Shown: positions 1 through 5,749, numbered from the stretch's first letter. The stretch: DNA of 6,042 nt from an uncultured Acinetobacter sp. (GCA_900771065.1 CAAGMP010000128.1:1-6042), one strand, 5' to 3'. Numbers and translations: made by a program. Notes: generated by a model from the sequence alone, not told the origin.

Positions 1-231
1 CAATTCATCTAATAATGCTAAAATAGCTTTCAGTTTAATTTTGGGATCGAGAGTTTCTTCTTGAGCTACTTTTTCTACAATCACACCAACAAGCGTTTGA
101 TGACCAAAAGGAATACGTACACGCATACCTGCTTGTGCTTTTTCAAAAATTTCTGCTGATACTGAATAATCGAAAAGAGCGTACAGGTGCACGGGAACAG
201 CTACGCGCAACCGCATCGGTTGAATTGACAT
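1..231 (-). CDS. priA: Primosomal protein N' (PriA helicase), N-terminal fragment cut by the window edge
   Basis: Reading leftward from an ATG at 231, 77 codons stay open to the window edge; the helicase core lies outside. PriA is the 3'-to-5' DNA helicase that recognises abandoned replication forks and starts primosome and DnaB reloading. The visible part matches the family's N-terminal 3'-end DNA-binding domain: RVAVPVHLYALFDY (residues 9-22) followed by RVRIPFGHQTLVGVIVE (37-53), corresponding to E. coli VALPVPLPRTFDY and RVRVPFG. Asp21 in the F-D-Y motif aligns with E. coli Asp17, known to contact the DNA 3' end. No clear Shine-Dalgarno precedes the ATG, and Met6 is a possible alternative start. 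A plausible promoter lies just upstream. The family assignment is firm despite the short fragment. Confidence 0.88.
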   Translation of the reverse strand, partial: MSIQPMRLRVAVPVHLYALFDYSVSAEIFEKAQAGMRVRIPFGHQTLVGVIVEKVAQEETLDPKIKLKAILALLDEL

Positions 232-260
232 TGTAGAATCAATTTGAAAGATAATATTTT

Positions 261-288
261 AATATAGCGAACCCAATTTGTTTTGCAA
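261..288 (-). promoter_or_regulatory. Probable sigma70 promoter of priA
   Basis: On the minus strand a -35-like TTGCAA (283-288) and a -10-like TATATT (261-266) are separated by 16 bases, in the gap between metC and priA. Transcription would begin near 254, giving a 5' untranslated region of about 23 bases. Both hexamers are good but not perfect matches, and the region is very AT-rich, so a chance match is possible. If real, priA can be transcribed independently of metC. Confidence 0.45.
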
Positions 289-308
289 GTTTCTTTTTAT
301 TGGATGTA

Positions 309-333
309 GATGGTTAATACGAAATTAACCATC
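309..333. terminator. Inverted repeat downstream of metC, candidate terminator
   Basis: A perfect 10-base inverted repeat (GATGGTTAAT at 309-318, ATTAACCATC at 324-333) with a 5-base loop lies 9 bases beyond the metC stop codon. Its place suggests the 3' end of the metC transcript. The T-rich tail (CTTTCTTTTT, 334-343 including the metC stop-codon edge) is on the plus-strand side. In the leftward metC transcript the hairpin is preceded by an A-rich stretch and followed by TACATCC, with no U run. It therefore looks like an intrinsic terminator for rightward transcription, and for metC it may act only weakly or as a 3'-end stabiliser. Confidence 0.5.
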
Positions 334-342
334 CTTTCTTTT

Positions 343-1530
343 TCACTTCAATACTTTTAAAGCCTGTGCTAAATCATCAATTAAATCATCGCTTTCTTCA
401 AGACCAATACAAAAACGAACCAACCAACCCGATTTTAAATGTGCTTGTTCTAAAGAGCGAATATCTTTTAAGTTATAAAGCATGACTAAACTGATTGGAC
501 CACCCCAACTAAAACCTAATTTAAATAATTGAAGTGCATCACAAAATTGTCGAATCTGCTCAAATTGATATTTTTCATCAAAAATCACACTAACTAAACC
601 TGCACTCAGTTCGGCATTGCAGATTTCTTTCCAATAGGAATGACTGATATTTTCAGGGTCAGCAGGATGTAAAACTTGTGCAAATTCGGTTTGTTGTTTA
701 AGCCAAGCTAAAATTTTTAATGTACTTTGTGATTGAGTGATATAACGCACTTTCATTGAGGCAAGGCTGCGCTGAACTTGTGCAACATCATCACCTGAAA
801 CACTAATTCCTTGAATAGCATGGGTTTTAAATAAACGATGATGTGGTTTTTTATCTTGCGTGACAATTGAACCCATTAAAATATCTGCACCACCACTTGG
901 GTATTTGGTTAAAGCATGTACGGTTAAGTCAACACTGAAATGTTTTTCACCAAAGTCAAAAGCATTAAAAGCTAAACCTGCGCCCCATGTATTGTCTAAT
1001 GCGGTTAATACATGATGTTGTTTGGCTTTTTCGACAAAAGCTGTCAAGTTTGGAAATTCTAAAGTTACTGAACCTGCGGCTTCAAGCCAAAGTAATTTTG
1101 CTTTTGGGCTAGGCTGAAAAGAATGAATGTCGATTGCATTATAAACTTTGACACAAATGCCATAATTTTTTTCTAAAAAATTTAAGTGCTCCATATTTGG
1201 GCTATAAATATTATCAGGTACCCAAACTTCATCGCCTTGAGCTAAAAAAGTTGAATTGACTAAATTAATTGCAGATAGACCGCTTGGAGCAAGTAACGCA
1301 TATTTTCCGCCTTCAAGTTGGGCAATTTGGTCTGCTAAGGTATAGGTTGTCGGTGTGCCATGTGTACCATAACTATAATCATAATCATCTGTCCAATGGC
1401 GATTAAATAGGGCATCTGTATTCTTAAAAATAATGGTTGATGCGCGAAATAAGGGCGGTTGCACGGTAGAAATAAATTGGGGTGCTTTTCTTGGTGCATG
1501 AATTAATTGTGTTTGTGGTGTCATTTTCAT
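343..1530 (-). CDS. metC: Cystathionine beta-lyase (PLP-dependent)
   Basis: Full-length 395-residue member of the Cys/Met-metabolism PLP enzyme family, the same length as E. coli MetC. Beta-lyases cleave cystathionine to homocysteine, pyruvate and ammonia, the penultimate step of methionine synthesis, in the cytoplasm. Visible family landmarks are the PLP-contacting YGTHGTPT stretch (54-61), the LDNTWG motif with Asp179 facing the cofactor pyridine nitrogen, the Schiff-base lysine Lys209 in HALTKYPSGG, SWGG (341-344), and the C-terminal VRFCIGLEE with substrate-carboxylate Arg372. The last three match E. coli MetC more closely than MetB or MetZ, so beta-lyase is preferred over gamma-synthase. 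The ATG at 1530 has no clear Shine-Dalgarno; Met3 (ATG at 1524) is an equally possible start. It is divergent from the amidotransferase gene. Related lyases can also desulfurate cysteine or act on alanine, so physiological specificity is inferred. Confidence 0.88.
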   Translation of the reverse strand: MKMTPQTQLIHAPRKAPQFISTVQPPLFRASTIIFKNTDALFNRHWTDDYDYSYGTHGTPTTYTLADQIAQLEGGKYALLAPSGLSAINLVNSTFLAQGDEVWVPDNIYSPNMEHLNFLEKNYGICVKVYNAIDIHSFQPSPKAKLLWLEAAGSVTLEFPNLTAFVEKAKQHHVLTALDNTWGAGLAFNAFDFGEKHFSVDLTVHALTKYPSGGADILMGSIVTQDKKPHHRLFKTHAIQGISVSGDDVAQVQRSLASMKVRYITQSQSTLKILAWLKQQTEFAQVLHPADPENISHSYWKEICNAELSAGLVSVIFDEKYQFEQIRQFCDALQLFKLGFSWGGPISLVMLYNLKDIRSLEQAHLKSGWLVRFCIGLEESDDLIDDLAQALKVLK

Positions 1531-1671
1531 AGAGAACTAAACGCACTAAAAGATGAAATATTTTAATTAAGGCATAAATTGCAATGGTTGTGTTGATTTT
1601 TTTATTTTCTTTCAAAGTTGGCTTTATTTTTGCAAAAGTAAATTAAAAGGGAAGAAAAATAAGAGGAAGAT

Positions 1672-2403
1672 ATGAAGCCAAATTTAAAAGTTCACTACTT
1701 TCAACATATTGCAGGAGAAGGTTTTGGTAGTTGTTATGATTATCTAAAACAGCATCAAGCACAAATTAGTGCAACAGAATTTTTTGCCTTACCTGTAGGT
1801 CGTTCTTTAGATATAGATGCTTTACCTCATGTCGATGACGTCGATTTGTTGATTATCATGGGTGGCGTTATGAGTGTGAACGATGAAGCAAATTATCCTT
1901 GGTTAACAGTAGAAAAGCGTTGGTTGCGTCGTTACATTTCTTTGGGGAAACCTGCAATTGGCTTATGTTTGGGCGGGCAGTTGATTGCGAATGCTTTAGG
2001 TGCTGCAGTCAGTCGAAATCCACAACAAGAATTAGGTTGGACAACTGTTTATAAAACAGAAAAAACACCTGAGTTTTGCTTTCAATTGCCTTCAAAATTT
2101 GAAGTGATGCAATGGCATAGTGAAACTTTTGAGTTACCTAAGGGTGCAATCCATTTGGCTGAAAATCCAGTTTGTCGTAATCAAGTGTATCAAATTGGTA
2201 AAAATGTACTCGGATTTCAGTTTCATCCAGAAATTACACCTGCTGCTTTAAGCTTGTTTTTACAAAATGAAGATGAGTTGGAGAAATTTTCAGGACCTTA
2301 TGTTGAGTCTATTTTAAATTTAAAAAATTATAAAAAACATTGTTTTATTCAGGGAAATCAAATTCTAAATCAAGCAATTGATTATGTTTTGTATCAGGAT
2401 TAA
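1672..2403 (+). CDS. Stand-alone class I glutamine amidotransferase, substrate unknown
   Basis: A 243-residue cytoplasmic protein with the complete class I (triad-type) glutaminase domain. It has the oxyanion-region IIMGG (61-65), the nucleophile elbow GLCLGGQ with Cys99, and FQFHPE with His185 and Glu187. These residues hydrolyse glutamine and deliver ammonia to an acceptor. It resembles the amidotransferase half of GMP synthase, but no ATP-pyrophosphatase or other synthetase domain is attached or adjacent, so it is not GuaA. Similar single-domain proteins are commonly annotated only as GMP synthase-like or type 1 glutamine amidotransferases, and the acceptor cannot be read from sequence. 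The start is supported by a purine-rich AGAGGA (1662-1667), a few bases before the ATG. The gene diverges from metC across 141 bases. No convincing terminator follows before the S10 promoter, so some read-through into the ribosomal operon is possible. Confidence 0.85.
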   Translation: MKPNLKVHYFQHIAGEGFGSCYDYLKQHQAQISATEFFALPVGRSLDIDALPHVDDVDLLIIMGGVMSVNDEANYPWLTVEKRWLRRYISLGKPAIGLCLGGQLIANALGAAVSRNPQQELGWTTVYKTEKTPEFCFQLPSKFEVMQWHSETFELPKGAIHLAENPVCRNQVYQIGKNVLGFQFHPEITPAALSLFLQNEDELEKFSGPYVESILNLKNYKKHCFIQGNQILNQAIDYVLYQD

Positions 2404-2453
2404 TTTTGATGTTTTTGCGTTAAATCGCTTGTTAAAAATGAAGCGAAAAGCAT

Positions 2454-2482
2454 TTGCTTATAGCTTAAACAATCGCTATAAT
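2454..2482 (+). promoter_or_regulatory. Probable main promoter of the S10 ribosomal operon
   Basis: TTGCTT (2454-2459) and a consensus -10 TATAAT (2477-2482) are separated by exactly 17 bases, the optimal sigma70 spacing. The A-rich stretch at 2433-2450 sits where an UP element would be. Transcription is expected to begin near 2488-2490, leaving a leader of about 180 bases before the rpsJ ATG. It is the best promoter-like sequence in the window, as expected for a highly expressed ribosomal operon. The start site itself is inferred. Confidence 0.75.
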
Positions 2483-2506
2483 AACTTACCCCTAAATAAA
2501 AAGGGT

Positions 2507-2535
2507 TTGATTATTTTGCTTTGTAAAATAATCAA
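2507..2535 (+). repeat. Perfect 11-base inverted repeat (hairpin) in the S10 leader
   Basis: TTGATTATTTT (2507-2517) is the exact reverse complement of AAAATAATCAA (2525-2535), with a 7-base loop GCTTTGT. It begins about 18 bases after the predicted transcription start. No U run follows (CTATATCG), so it does not look like an intrinsic terminator. It could stabilise the 5' end of the leader RNA or act as a protein-binding element. The stem is AT-rich, with only two G-C pairs, so its stability is moderate. Confidence 0.6.
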
Positions 2536-2585
2536 CTATATCGTTACAGTTGTGGCATCGATCACAACCTTGGTGATAATTCACT

Positions 2586-2633
2586 ACTCTTGACACTTGC
2601 CTTTTAAATAGTGGGGTGAGGTGCGTCAAGGGT
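2586..2633 (+). repeat. Long-range stem-loop just upstream of the rpsJ ribosome binding site
   Basis: ACTCTTGAC (2586-2594) can pair with GTCAAGGGT (2625-2633) over nine pairs including one G-U. The 30-base interior can extend the hairpin with CTT/AGG-type and CCTT/GGGG pairs around 2596-2603 and 2613-2621. A U-rich run, TTCTTTATATATTTT (2636-2650), follows. By position it resembles the last large hairpins of the E. coli S10 leader, but this is analogy only. Confidence 0.45.
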
Positions 2634-2668
2634 GATTCTTTATATATTTTGGCTTGGAGTTAACTGGT

Positions 2669-2980
2669 ATGTCTAACCAGAGAATTCGTATCCGTCTTAA
2701 GTCTTTTGATCATCGTTTAATTGATCAATCTTCTCAAGAGATCGTAGAAACAGCAAAACGTACTGGCGCACAAGTTTGTGGTCCAATCCCGATGCCTACT
2801 CGCATCGAACGTTTTAACGTTTTAACATCACCACACGTTAACAAAGATGCGCGTGACCAATATGAGATCCGCACTTACAAACGTTTGATCGACATCGTTC
2901 AACCTACAGACAAAACTGTAGATGCGTTGATGAAGTTGGATCTTGCAGCTGGTGTTGATGTTCAAATCGCATTGGGTTAA
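2669..2980 (+). CDS. rpsJ: 30S ribosomal protein S10 (NusE)
   Basis: A 103-residue protein, the same length as E. coli S10 and nearly identical over NQRIRIRLK (3-11), FDHRLIDQ (13-20), EIVETAKRTGAQV (24-36), SPHVNKDARDQYEIRT (54-69) and the C-terminal LDLAAGVDVQI. S10 belongs to the 30S head and, as NusE, takes part in transcription antitermination with NusB and in transcription-translation coupling with NusG. The ATG at 2669 is chosen because it gives the family N-terminus and has GGAG (2656-2659) nine bases upstream; an in-frame TTG at 2654 is rejected. Val57, the loop residue whose substitution is associated with tigecycline resistance in several bacteria, is wild-type. The E. coli Arg at position 37 is Cys here. 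It is the first gene of the operon. Confidence 0.97.
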   Translation: MSNQRIRIRLKSFDHRLIDQSSQEIVETAKRTGAQVCGPIPMPTRIERFNVLTSPHVNKDARDQYEIRTYKRLIDIVQPTDKTVDALMKLDLAAGVDVQIALG

Positions 2981-2986
2981 GGCTTT

Positions 2987-3026
2987 CGGGTTAATTAACG
3001 CTCTAAGTTAATTAGGCCGCTTTTTT
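2987..3026 (+). terminator. Terminator-like hairpin plus T6 between rpsJ and rplC
   Basis: The arm at 2987-2999 (CGGGTTAATTAAC) pairs with 3007-3019 (GTTAATTAGGCCG) over 13 positions, with one G-G mismatch (2990/3016) and one G-U pair (2991/3015). The loop is GCTCTAA (3000-3006). C3020 and T6 (3021-3026) follow directly, the layout of an intrinsic terminator. Because rplC and later operon genes have no other evident promoter nearby, full termination is unlikely; a leaky attenuator or a processing or stability hairpin is more plausible. The loop bases CTCTAA (3001-3006) are also the exact complement of TTAGAG (3025-3030), which overlaps the rplC ribosome binding site. Confidence 0.55.
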
Positions 3027-3040
3027 AGAGGTTTATGCAC

Positions 3041-3679
3041 ATGGCTATTGGTTTAGTCGGTCGCAAGTGCGGTATGACTCGCATCTTTACAGATGCTGGT
3101 GTTTCTGTGCCTGTAACAGTGATTGAGGTTGATCCAAACCGCATCACTCAAATCAAAACGCTTGAAACTGATGGTTATCAAGCGATTCAAATCACGACTG
3201 GTGAACGTCGCGAATCTCGCGTAACTAACGCTCAAAAAGGTCACTTTGCGAAAGCAGGTGTTGCTGCAGGTCGTTTAGTTCAAGAATTTCGTGTATCAGA
3301 AGCTGAGCTTGAAGGTCGTGAAGTTGGTGGAACTATCGGTGTAGATTTGTTCACAGTGGGTCAAGTTGTTGACGTAACTGGTCAATCTAAAGGTAAAGGT
3401 TTCCAAGGTGGTGTTAAGCGTTGGAACTTCCGTACGCAAGATGCAACACATGGTAACTCTGTTTCTCACCGTGTTTTAGGTTCTACTGGTCAAAACCAGA
3501 CTCCAGGTCGTGTATTTAAAGGCAAAAAAATGGCTGGCCATTTAGGTGCTGAACGCGTAACTGTACAGGGTCTTGAAATTGTATCAATCGACACAGAACG
3601 TTCAGTTCTTGTTGTAAAAGGTGCAATTCCTGGTGCGACTGGTGGTGACGTAACGATTCGTCCTACAATCAAGGCCTGA
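3041..3679 (+). CDS. rplC: 50S ribosomal protein L3
   Basis: A 212-residue early-assembly protein of the 50S subunit whose extended loop reaches toward the peptidyl-transferase centre. Recognised by GLVGRKCGMTRIFT (4-17), SKGKGFQGGVKRWNFRTQDA (116-135), and the GQNQTPG loop (150-156). In that loop Gln153 aligns with E. coli Gln150, the residue methylated by PrmB. The ATG at 3041 is preferred over the in-frame ATG at 3035: it lies nine bases after the Shine-Dalgarno AGAGG (3027-3031) and gives the family N-terminus, whereas 3035 would leave only three bases. It ends in TGA eleven bases before rplD. The upstream gap carries a hairpin that could compete with ribosome binding. Confidence 0.96.
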   Translation: MAIGLVGRKCGMTRIFTDAGVSVPVTVIEVDPNRITQIKTLETDGYQAIQITTGERRESRVTNAQKGHFAKAGVAAGRLVQEFRVSEAELEGREVGGTIGVDLFTVGQVVDVTGQSKGKGFQGGVKRWNFRTQDATHGNSVSHRVLGSTGQNQTPGRVFKGKKMAGHLGAERVTVQGLEIVSIDTERSVLVVKGAIPGATGGDVTIRPTIKA

Positions 3680-3690
3680 GGGGAAATAAC

Positions 3691-4293
3691 GTGAATTTAA
3701 ATACTGTTTCCGGCTCTGCTGTTGAATTGTCTGAAGTTGCTTTCGGACGTGAGTTTAATGAAGCGCTTGTACACCAAGTTGTTACAGCTTATTTAGCTGG
3801 TGGTCGTCAAGGTTCTCGTGCTCAAAAATCACGTGCTGAAGTATCTGGTGGTGGTAAAAAACCATTCCGTCAAAAAGGTACTGGTCGCGCGCGCGCTGGT
3901 TCTATTCGTAGCCCAATTTGGGTTGGCGGTGGTAAAACTTTTGCTGCTCGTCCACAAGATTGGTCTCAAAAAGTTAACCGTAAGATGTATCGCGGTGCAA
4001 TGCAATGTATCTTAGCTGAACTTGTTCGCCAAGATCGTCTTGTATTGGTTGAAGAGTTTGCTGTTGAAGCGCCTAAAACTAAAGTATTGCTTGCAAAACT
4101 GAACGACTTAAATGCTACTCGCGCATTGATCGTTACAGACTCTGTAGATGAAAATCTATATCTTGCAGCGCGCAATATTCCACACGTTGATGTGGTTGAT
4201 GCTGCTGCGATTGATCCTGTAAGCTTGATCGCGTTTGATAAAGTTGTCATGTCTGTTGCTGCTGCTAAGAAAATTGAGGTAGAACTCGGATGA
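3691..4293 (+). CDS. rplD: 50S ribosomal protein L4
   Basis: A 200-residue protein (E. coli 201). L4 binds 23S rRNA domain I, and its loop lines the exit tunnel. In E. coli it also represses its own S10 operon through the leader RNA. Signatures are FNEALVHQVV (22-31), RAQKSRAEVSGGGKKPFRQK (43-62), the KGTGRARAGS tunnel loop, FAARPQDWSQKVNRKMYRGA, and DPVSLIAFDKVVM near the end. Lys62 aligns with E. coli Lys63, a macrolide-resistance site, and is unaltered. The start is GTG, with GAGGGG (3678-3683) seven bases before it and overlapping the rplC stop codon. Its last bases overlap rplW as ATGA. If autoregulation is conserved in this genus, this protein would be the expected effector for the long leader. 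Confidence 0.96.
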   Translation: MNLNTVSGSAVELSEVAFGREFNEALVHQVVTAYLAGGRQGSRAQKSRAEVSGGGKKPFRQKGTGRARAGSIRSPIWVGGGKTFAARPQDWSQKVNRKMYRGAMQCILAELVRQDRLVLVEEFAVEAPKTKVLLAKLNDLNATRALIVTDSVDENLYLAARNIPHVDVVDAAAIDPVSLIAFDKVVMSVAAAKKIEVELG

Positions 4294-4610
4294 ACAACGA
4301 ACGTTTATATCAAGTCCTACAAGGACCTGTATTTTCAGAAAAAGCACAAGTTTTAGGTGAAACTGCTGGTGTTCAAGTTTTTAAAGTTGCATTAAATGCA
4401 AACAAACTTGAAATCAAAAAAGCTGTTGAGCAATTATTTGGTGTTGAAGTTGTTAAAGTAAATACAACAATCACTAAAGGTAAGACTAAGCGCTTTGGTA
4501 AAACTATCGGACGTCGTTCTGATGTTAAAAAAGCATACGTCACCCTGAAAGCTGGCCAAGATGTAGAAATGGCTGACTTGGGCGATACCGCTGAAGCTAC
4601 AGCGGAATAA
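4290..4610 (+). CDS. rplW: 50S ribosomal protein L23
   Basis: A 106-residue protein at the polypeptide exit site, docking trigger factor and SRP. It matches E. coli L23 (100 residues) through the N-terminal P-x-x-SEK motif (Glu17 aligns with E. coli Glu18, the trigger-factor contact), EIKKAVEQLFGVEVVKVNT and IGRRSDVKKAYVTLK. The last 16 or so residues form an acidic tail (VEMADLGDTAEATAE) a little longer than in E. coli. The ATG overlaps the rplD stop codon (ATGA, 4290-4293), pointing to translational coupling; GAGGTAGAACTCGG inside rplD supplies a modest ribosome-binding signal. Confidence 0.96.
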   Translation: MNNERLYQVLQGPVFSEKAQVLGETAGVQVFKVALNANKLEIKKAVEQLFGVEVVKVNTTITKGKTKRFGKTIGRRSDVKKAYVTLKAGQDVEMADLGDTAEATAE

Positions 4611-4621
4611 GGACGGAAATT

Positions 4622-5446
4622 ATGCCTATTCAAAAATGTAAGCCAACGTCTCCAGGACGTCGCTTTGTAGAGAAAGTGGTTCATGATCACCTTCACAAAG
4701 GCGCGCCATATGCTCCGTTGGTAGAAGCTAAAAAACGTACTGGTGGTCGTAACAACAACGGTCATATTACGACTCGTCATGTTGGTGGTGGTCACAAGCA
4801 GCATTATCGTCTTGTTGACTTCAAACGTAACAAAGATGGTATTCCTGCTGTTGTAGAACGTATTGAATACGATCCTAACCGTACTTCTCATATTGCACTT
4901 GTGCTTTATGCTGACGGTGAGCGTCGTTATATTATTGCACCAAAAGGTTTACGTGCAGGTGATCAAGTTCAATCTGGTAACGATGCTCCAATTCGTCCAG
5001 GTAACTGTTTACCACTTCGTAACGTACCAATCGGTTCTACAATTCATAACATTGAGCTTAAAATTGGCAAAGGTGCACAATTAGTGCGTTCTGCTGGTAC
5101 TTCTGCTCAGTTGTTAGGTCGTGACGGTTCTTATGCTATCATTCGTCTACGTTCAGGCGAAATGCGTAAAGTACACGTTGAATGTCGTGCTGTGTTAGGT
5201 GAAGTATCTAACTCAGAAAGCAACCTTCGCTCACTAGGTAAAGCTGGTGCAGCGCGCTGGCGCGGTGTTCGTCCTACCGTACGTGGTATGGCGATGAACC
5301 CAGTTGACCATCCACACGGTGGTGGTGAAGGGCGTAACAAAGGTATTCAACCTGTAAGCCCATGGGGTCAAAAAGCGAAAGGGTACAAGACACGTACCAA
5401 TAAGCGTACGACTAAGATGATTATTCGCGACCGTCGCGTTAAGTAA
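4622..5446 (+). CDS. rplB: 50S ribosomal protein L2
   Basis: A 274-residue primary 23S-binding protein required for subunit joining and peptidyl-transferase activity (E. coli 273). Strongly conserved landmarks are CKPTSPGRR (6-14), GGRNNNGHITTRHVGGGHK (41-59), DFKRNKDGIPAVVERIEYDP (66-85), RSGEMRKV (177-184), GKAGAARWRGVRPTVRG (206-222), and the MNPVDHPHGGGEGRN block (225-239). His230 corresponds to the functionally important E. coli His229 (numbered without Met). The ATG follows AAGGA (4609-4613), which overlaps the rplW stop codon, with eight bases between. Rich in CGT, GGT and other translationally favoured codons, unlike the AT-rich metC and amidotransferase genes. Confidence 0.97.
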   Translation: MPIQKCKPTSPGRRFVEKVVHDHLHKGAPYAPLVEAKKRTGGRNNNGHITTRHVGGGHKQHYRLVDFKRNKDGIPAVVERIEYDPNRTSHIALVLYADGERRYIIAPKGLRAGDQVQSGNDAPIRPGNCLPLRNVPIGSTIHNIELKIGKGAQLVRSAGTSAQLLGRDGSYAIIRLRSGEMRKVHVECRAVLGEVSNSESNLRSLGKAGAARWRGVRPTVRGMAMNPVDHPHGGGEGRNKGIQPVSPWGQKAKGYKTRTNKRTTKMIIRDRRVK

Positions 5447-5465
5447 CAAGTAAAGGAATCTGACA

Positions 5466-5741
5466 ATGCCTCGTTCTCTGAAAAAAGGCCCATTCGTCGA
5501 TGCGCACTTGTTCGCTAAGGTTGAAGCGGCTATCGCGGCGAATAACCGTAAGCCGATCAAAACTTGGTCGCGTCGTTCGATGATCCTCCCGGATTTTGTT
5601 GGTTTAACAATTTCTGTACACAATGGCCGTAACCATGTTCCAGTGATCATCTCTGAACATATGGTTGGACACAAGCTTGGTGAATTTGCACCGACTCGTA
5701 CCTACCGTGGTCACGGTGTTGACAAGAAATCTAAACGTTAA
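5466..5741 (+). CDS. rpsS: 30S ribosomal protein S19
   Basis: A 91-residue protein of the 30S head, which forms a complex with S13 and contacts the A-site region (E. coli 92). The N-terminal PRSLKKGPF (2-10), TWSRRSMILPDFVGLTI, VHNGRNHVPV (51-60), and MVGHKLGEFAPTRTYRGH (66-83) are diagnostic. The ATG lies eight bases after AAGGA (5453-5457), in a 19-base gap following rplB. The S19 gene sits in its canonical place between L2 and L22. Confidence 0.97.
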   Translation: MPRSLKKGPFVDAHLFAKVEAAIAANNRKPIKTWSRRSMILPDFVGLTISVHNGRNHVPVIISEHMVGHKLGEFAPTRTYRGHGVDKKSKR

Positions 5742-5749
5742 TAGGTGCT

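Larger units (their letters stand above)
2489..2668 (+). promoter_or_regulatory. Long structured 5' leader of the S10 operon
   Basis: About 180 untranslated bases separate the predicted transcription start from the rpsJ ATG, close to the length of the E. coli S10 leader (172 bases), where L4 represses transcription and translation. Potential stems in order are ACCC/GGGT (2488-2491 with 2503-2506), a perfect 11-base stem (2507-2535), GTTGTG/CACAAC (2549-2554 with 2563-2568) or the competing ATCAC/GTGAT (2561-2565 with 2573-2577), and ACTCTTGAC/GTCAAGGGT (2586-2594 with 2625-2633). The rpsJ Shine-Dalgarno GGAG (2656-2659) lies after the last stem and a U-rich stretch. No convincing leader peptide was seen. 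A role in autogenous control is inferred from position and structure; I cannot show homology to the E. coli leader hairpins. Confidence 0.55.

Noticed and set aside
1554..1566. TGAA-N5-TTAA resembling the MetR operator (TGAA-N5-TTCA) upstream of metC
   Set aside because: One consensus base is wrong, the spacer is extremely AT-rich, and no second site is present, so a chance match is likely.
1424..1615. Leftward open frame overlapping the metC start
   Set aside because: It overlaps the well-supported metC coding region in another frame and shows no protein-like pattern or ribosome binding site.
1616..1650. Possible rightward promoter (TTGGCT with TAAATT) for the amidotransferase gene
   Set aside because: Both hexamers are weak, the spacing is about 15 bases and the region is AT-rich. 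No promoter could be called with confidence.
2425..2446. Inverted repeat TCGCTT/AAGCGA as a terminator of the amidotransferase gene
   Set aside because: Only six pairs with a ten-base loop and no T run after it.
2378..2593. Open frame of 71 codons overlapping the end of the amidotransferase gene and the leader
   Set aside because: No recognisable family or good ribosome binding site; it runs through the promoter and hairpin region and has the composition of AT-rich spacer.
2590..2595. A perfect consensus -35 hexamer TTGACA close to rpsJ
   Set aside because: No acceptable -10 hexamer lies 16-18 bases downstream (2612-2619 is G-rich). The hexamer is better explained as part of the 2586-2594 stem arm, and a better promoter exists at 2454-2482.
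2654..2668. In-frame TTG as an upstream start for S10
   Set aside because: The ATG at 2669 gives the exact family N-terminus and has GGAG at the right distance. The TTG overlaps that Shine-Dalgarno region.
4373..4891. Leftward open frame of 172 codons antisense to rplW and rplB
   Set aside because: It is a shadow of highly codon-biased ribosomal genes; Ser/Thr/Val-rich composition with no family resemblance.
5234..5674. Leftward open frame of 146 codons antisense to rplB and rpsS
   Set aside because: It crosses two certain ribosomal genes on the other strand and their spacer; no recognisable domain.
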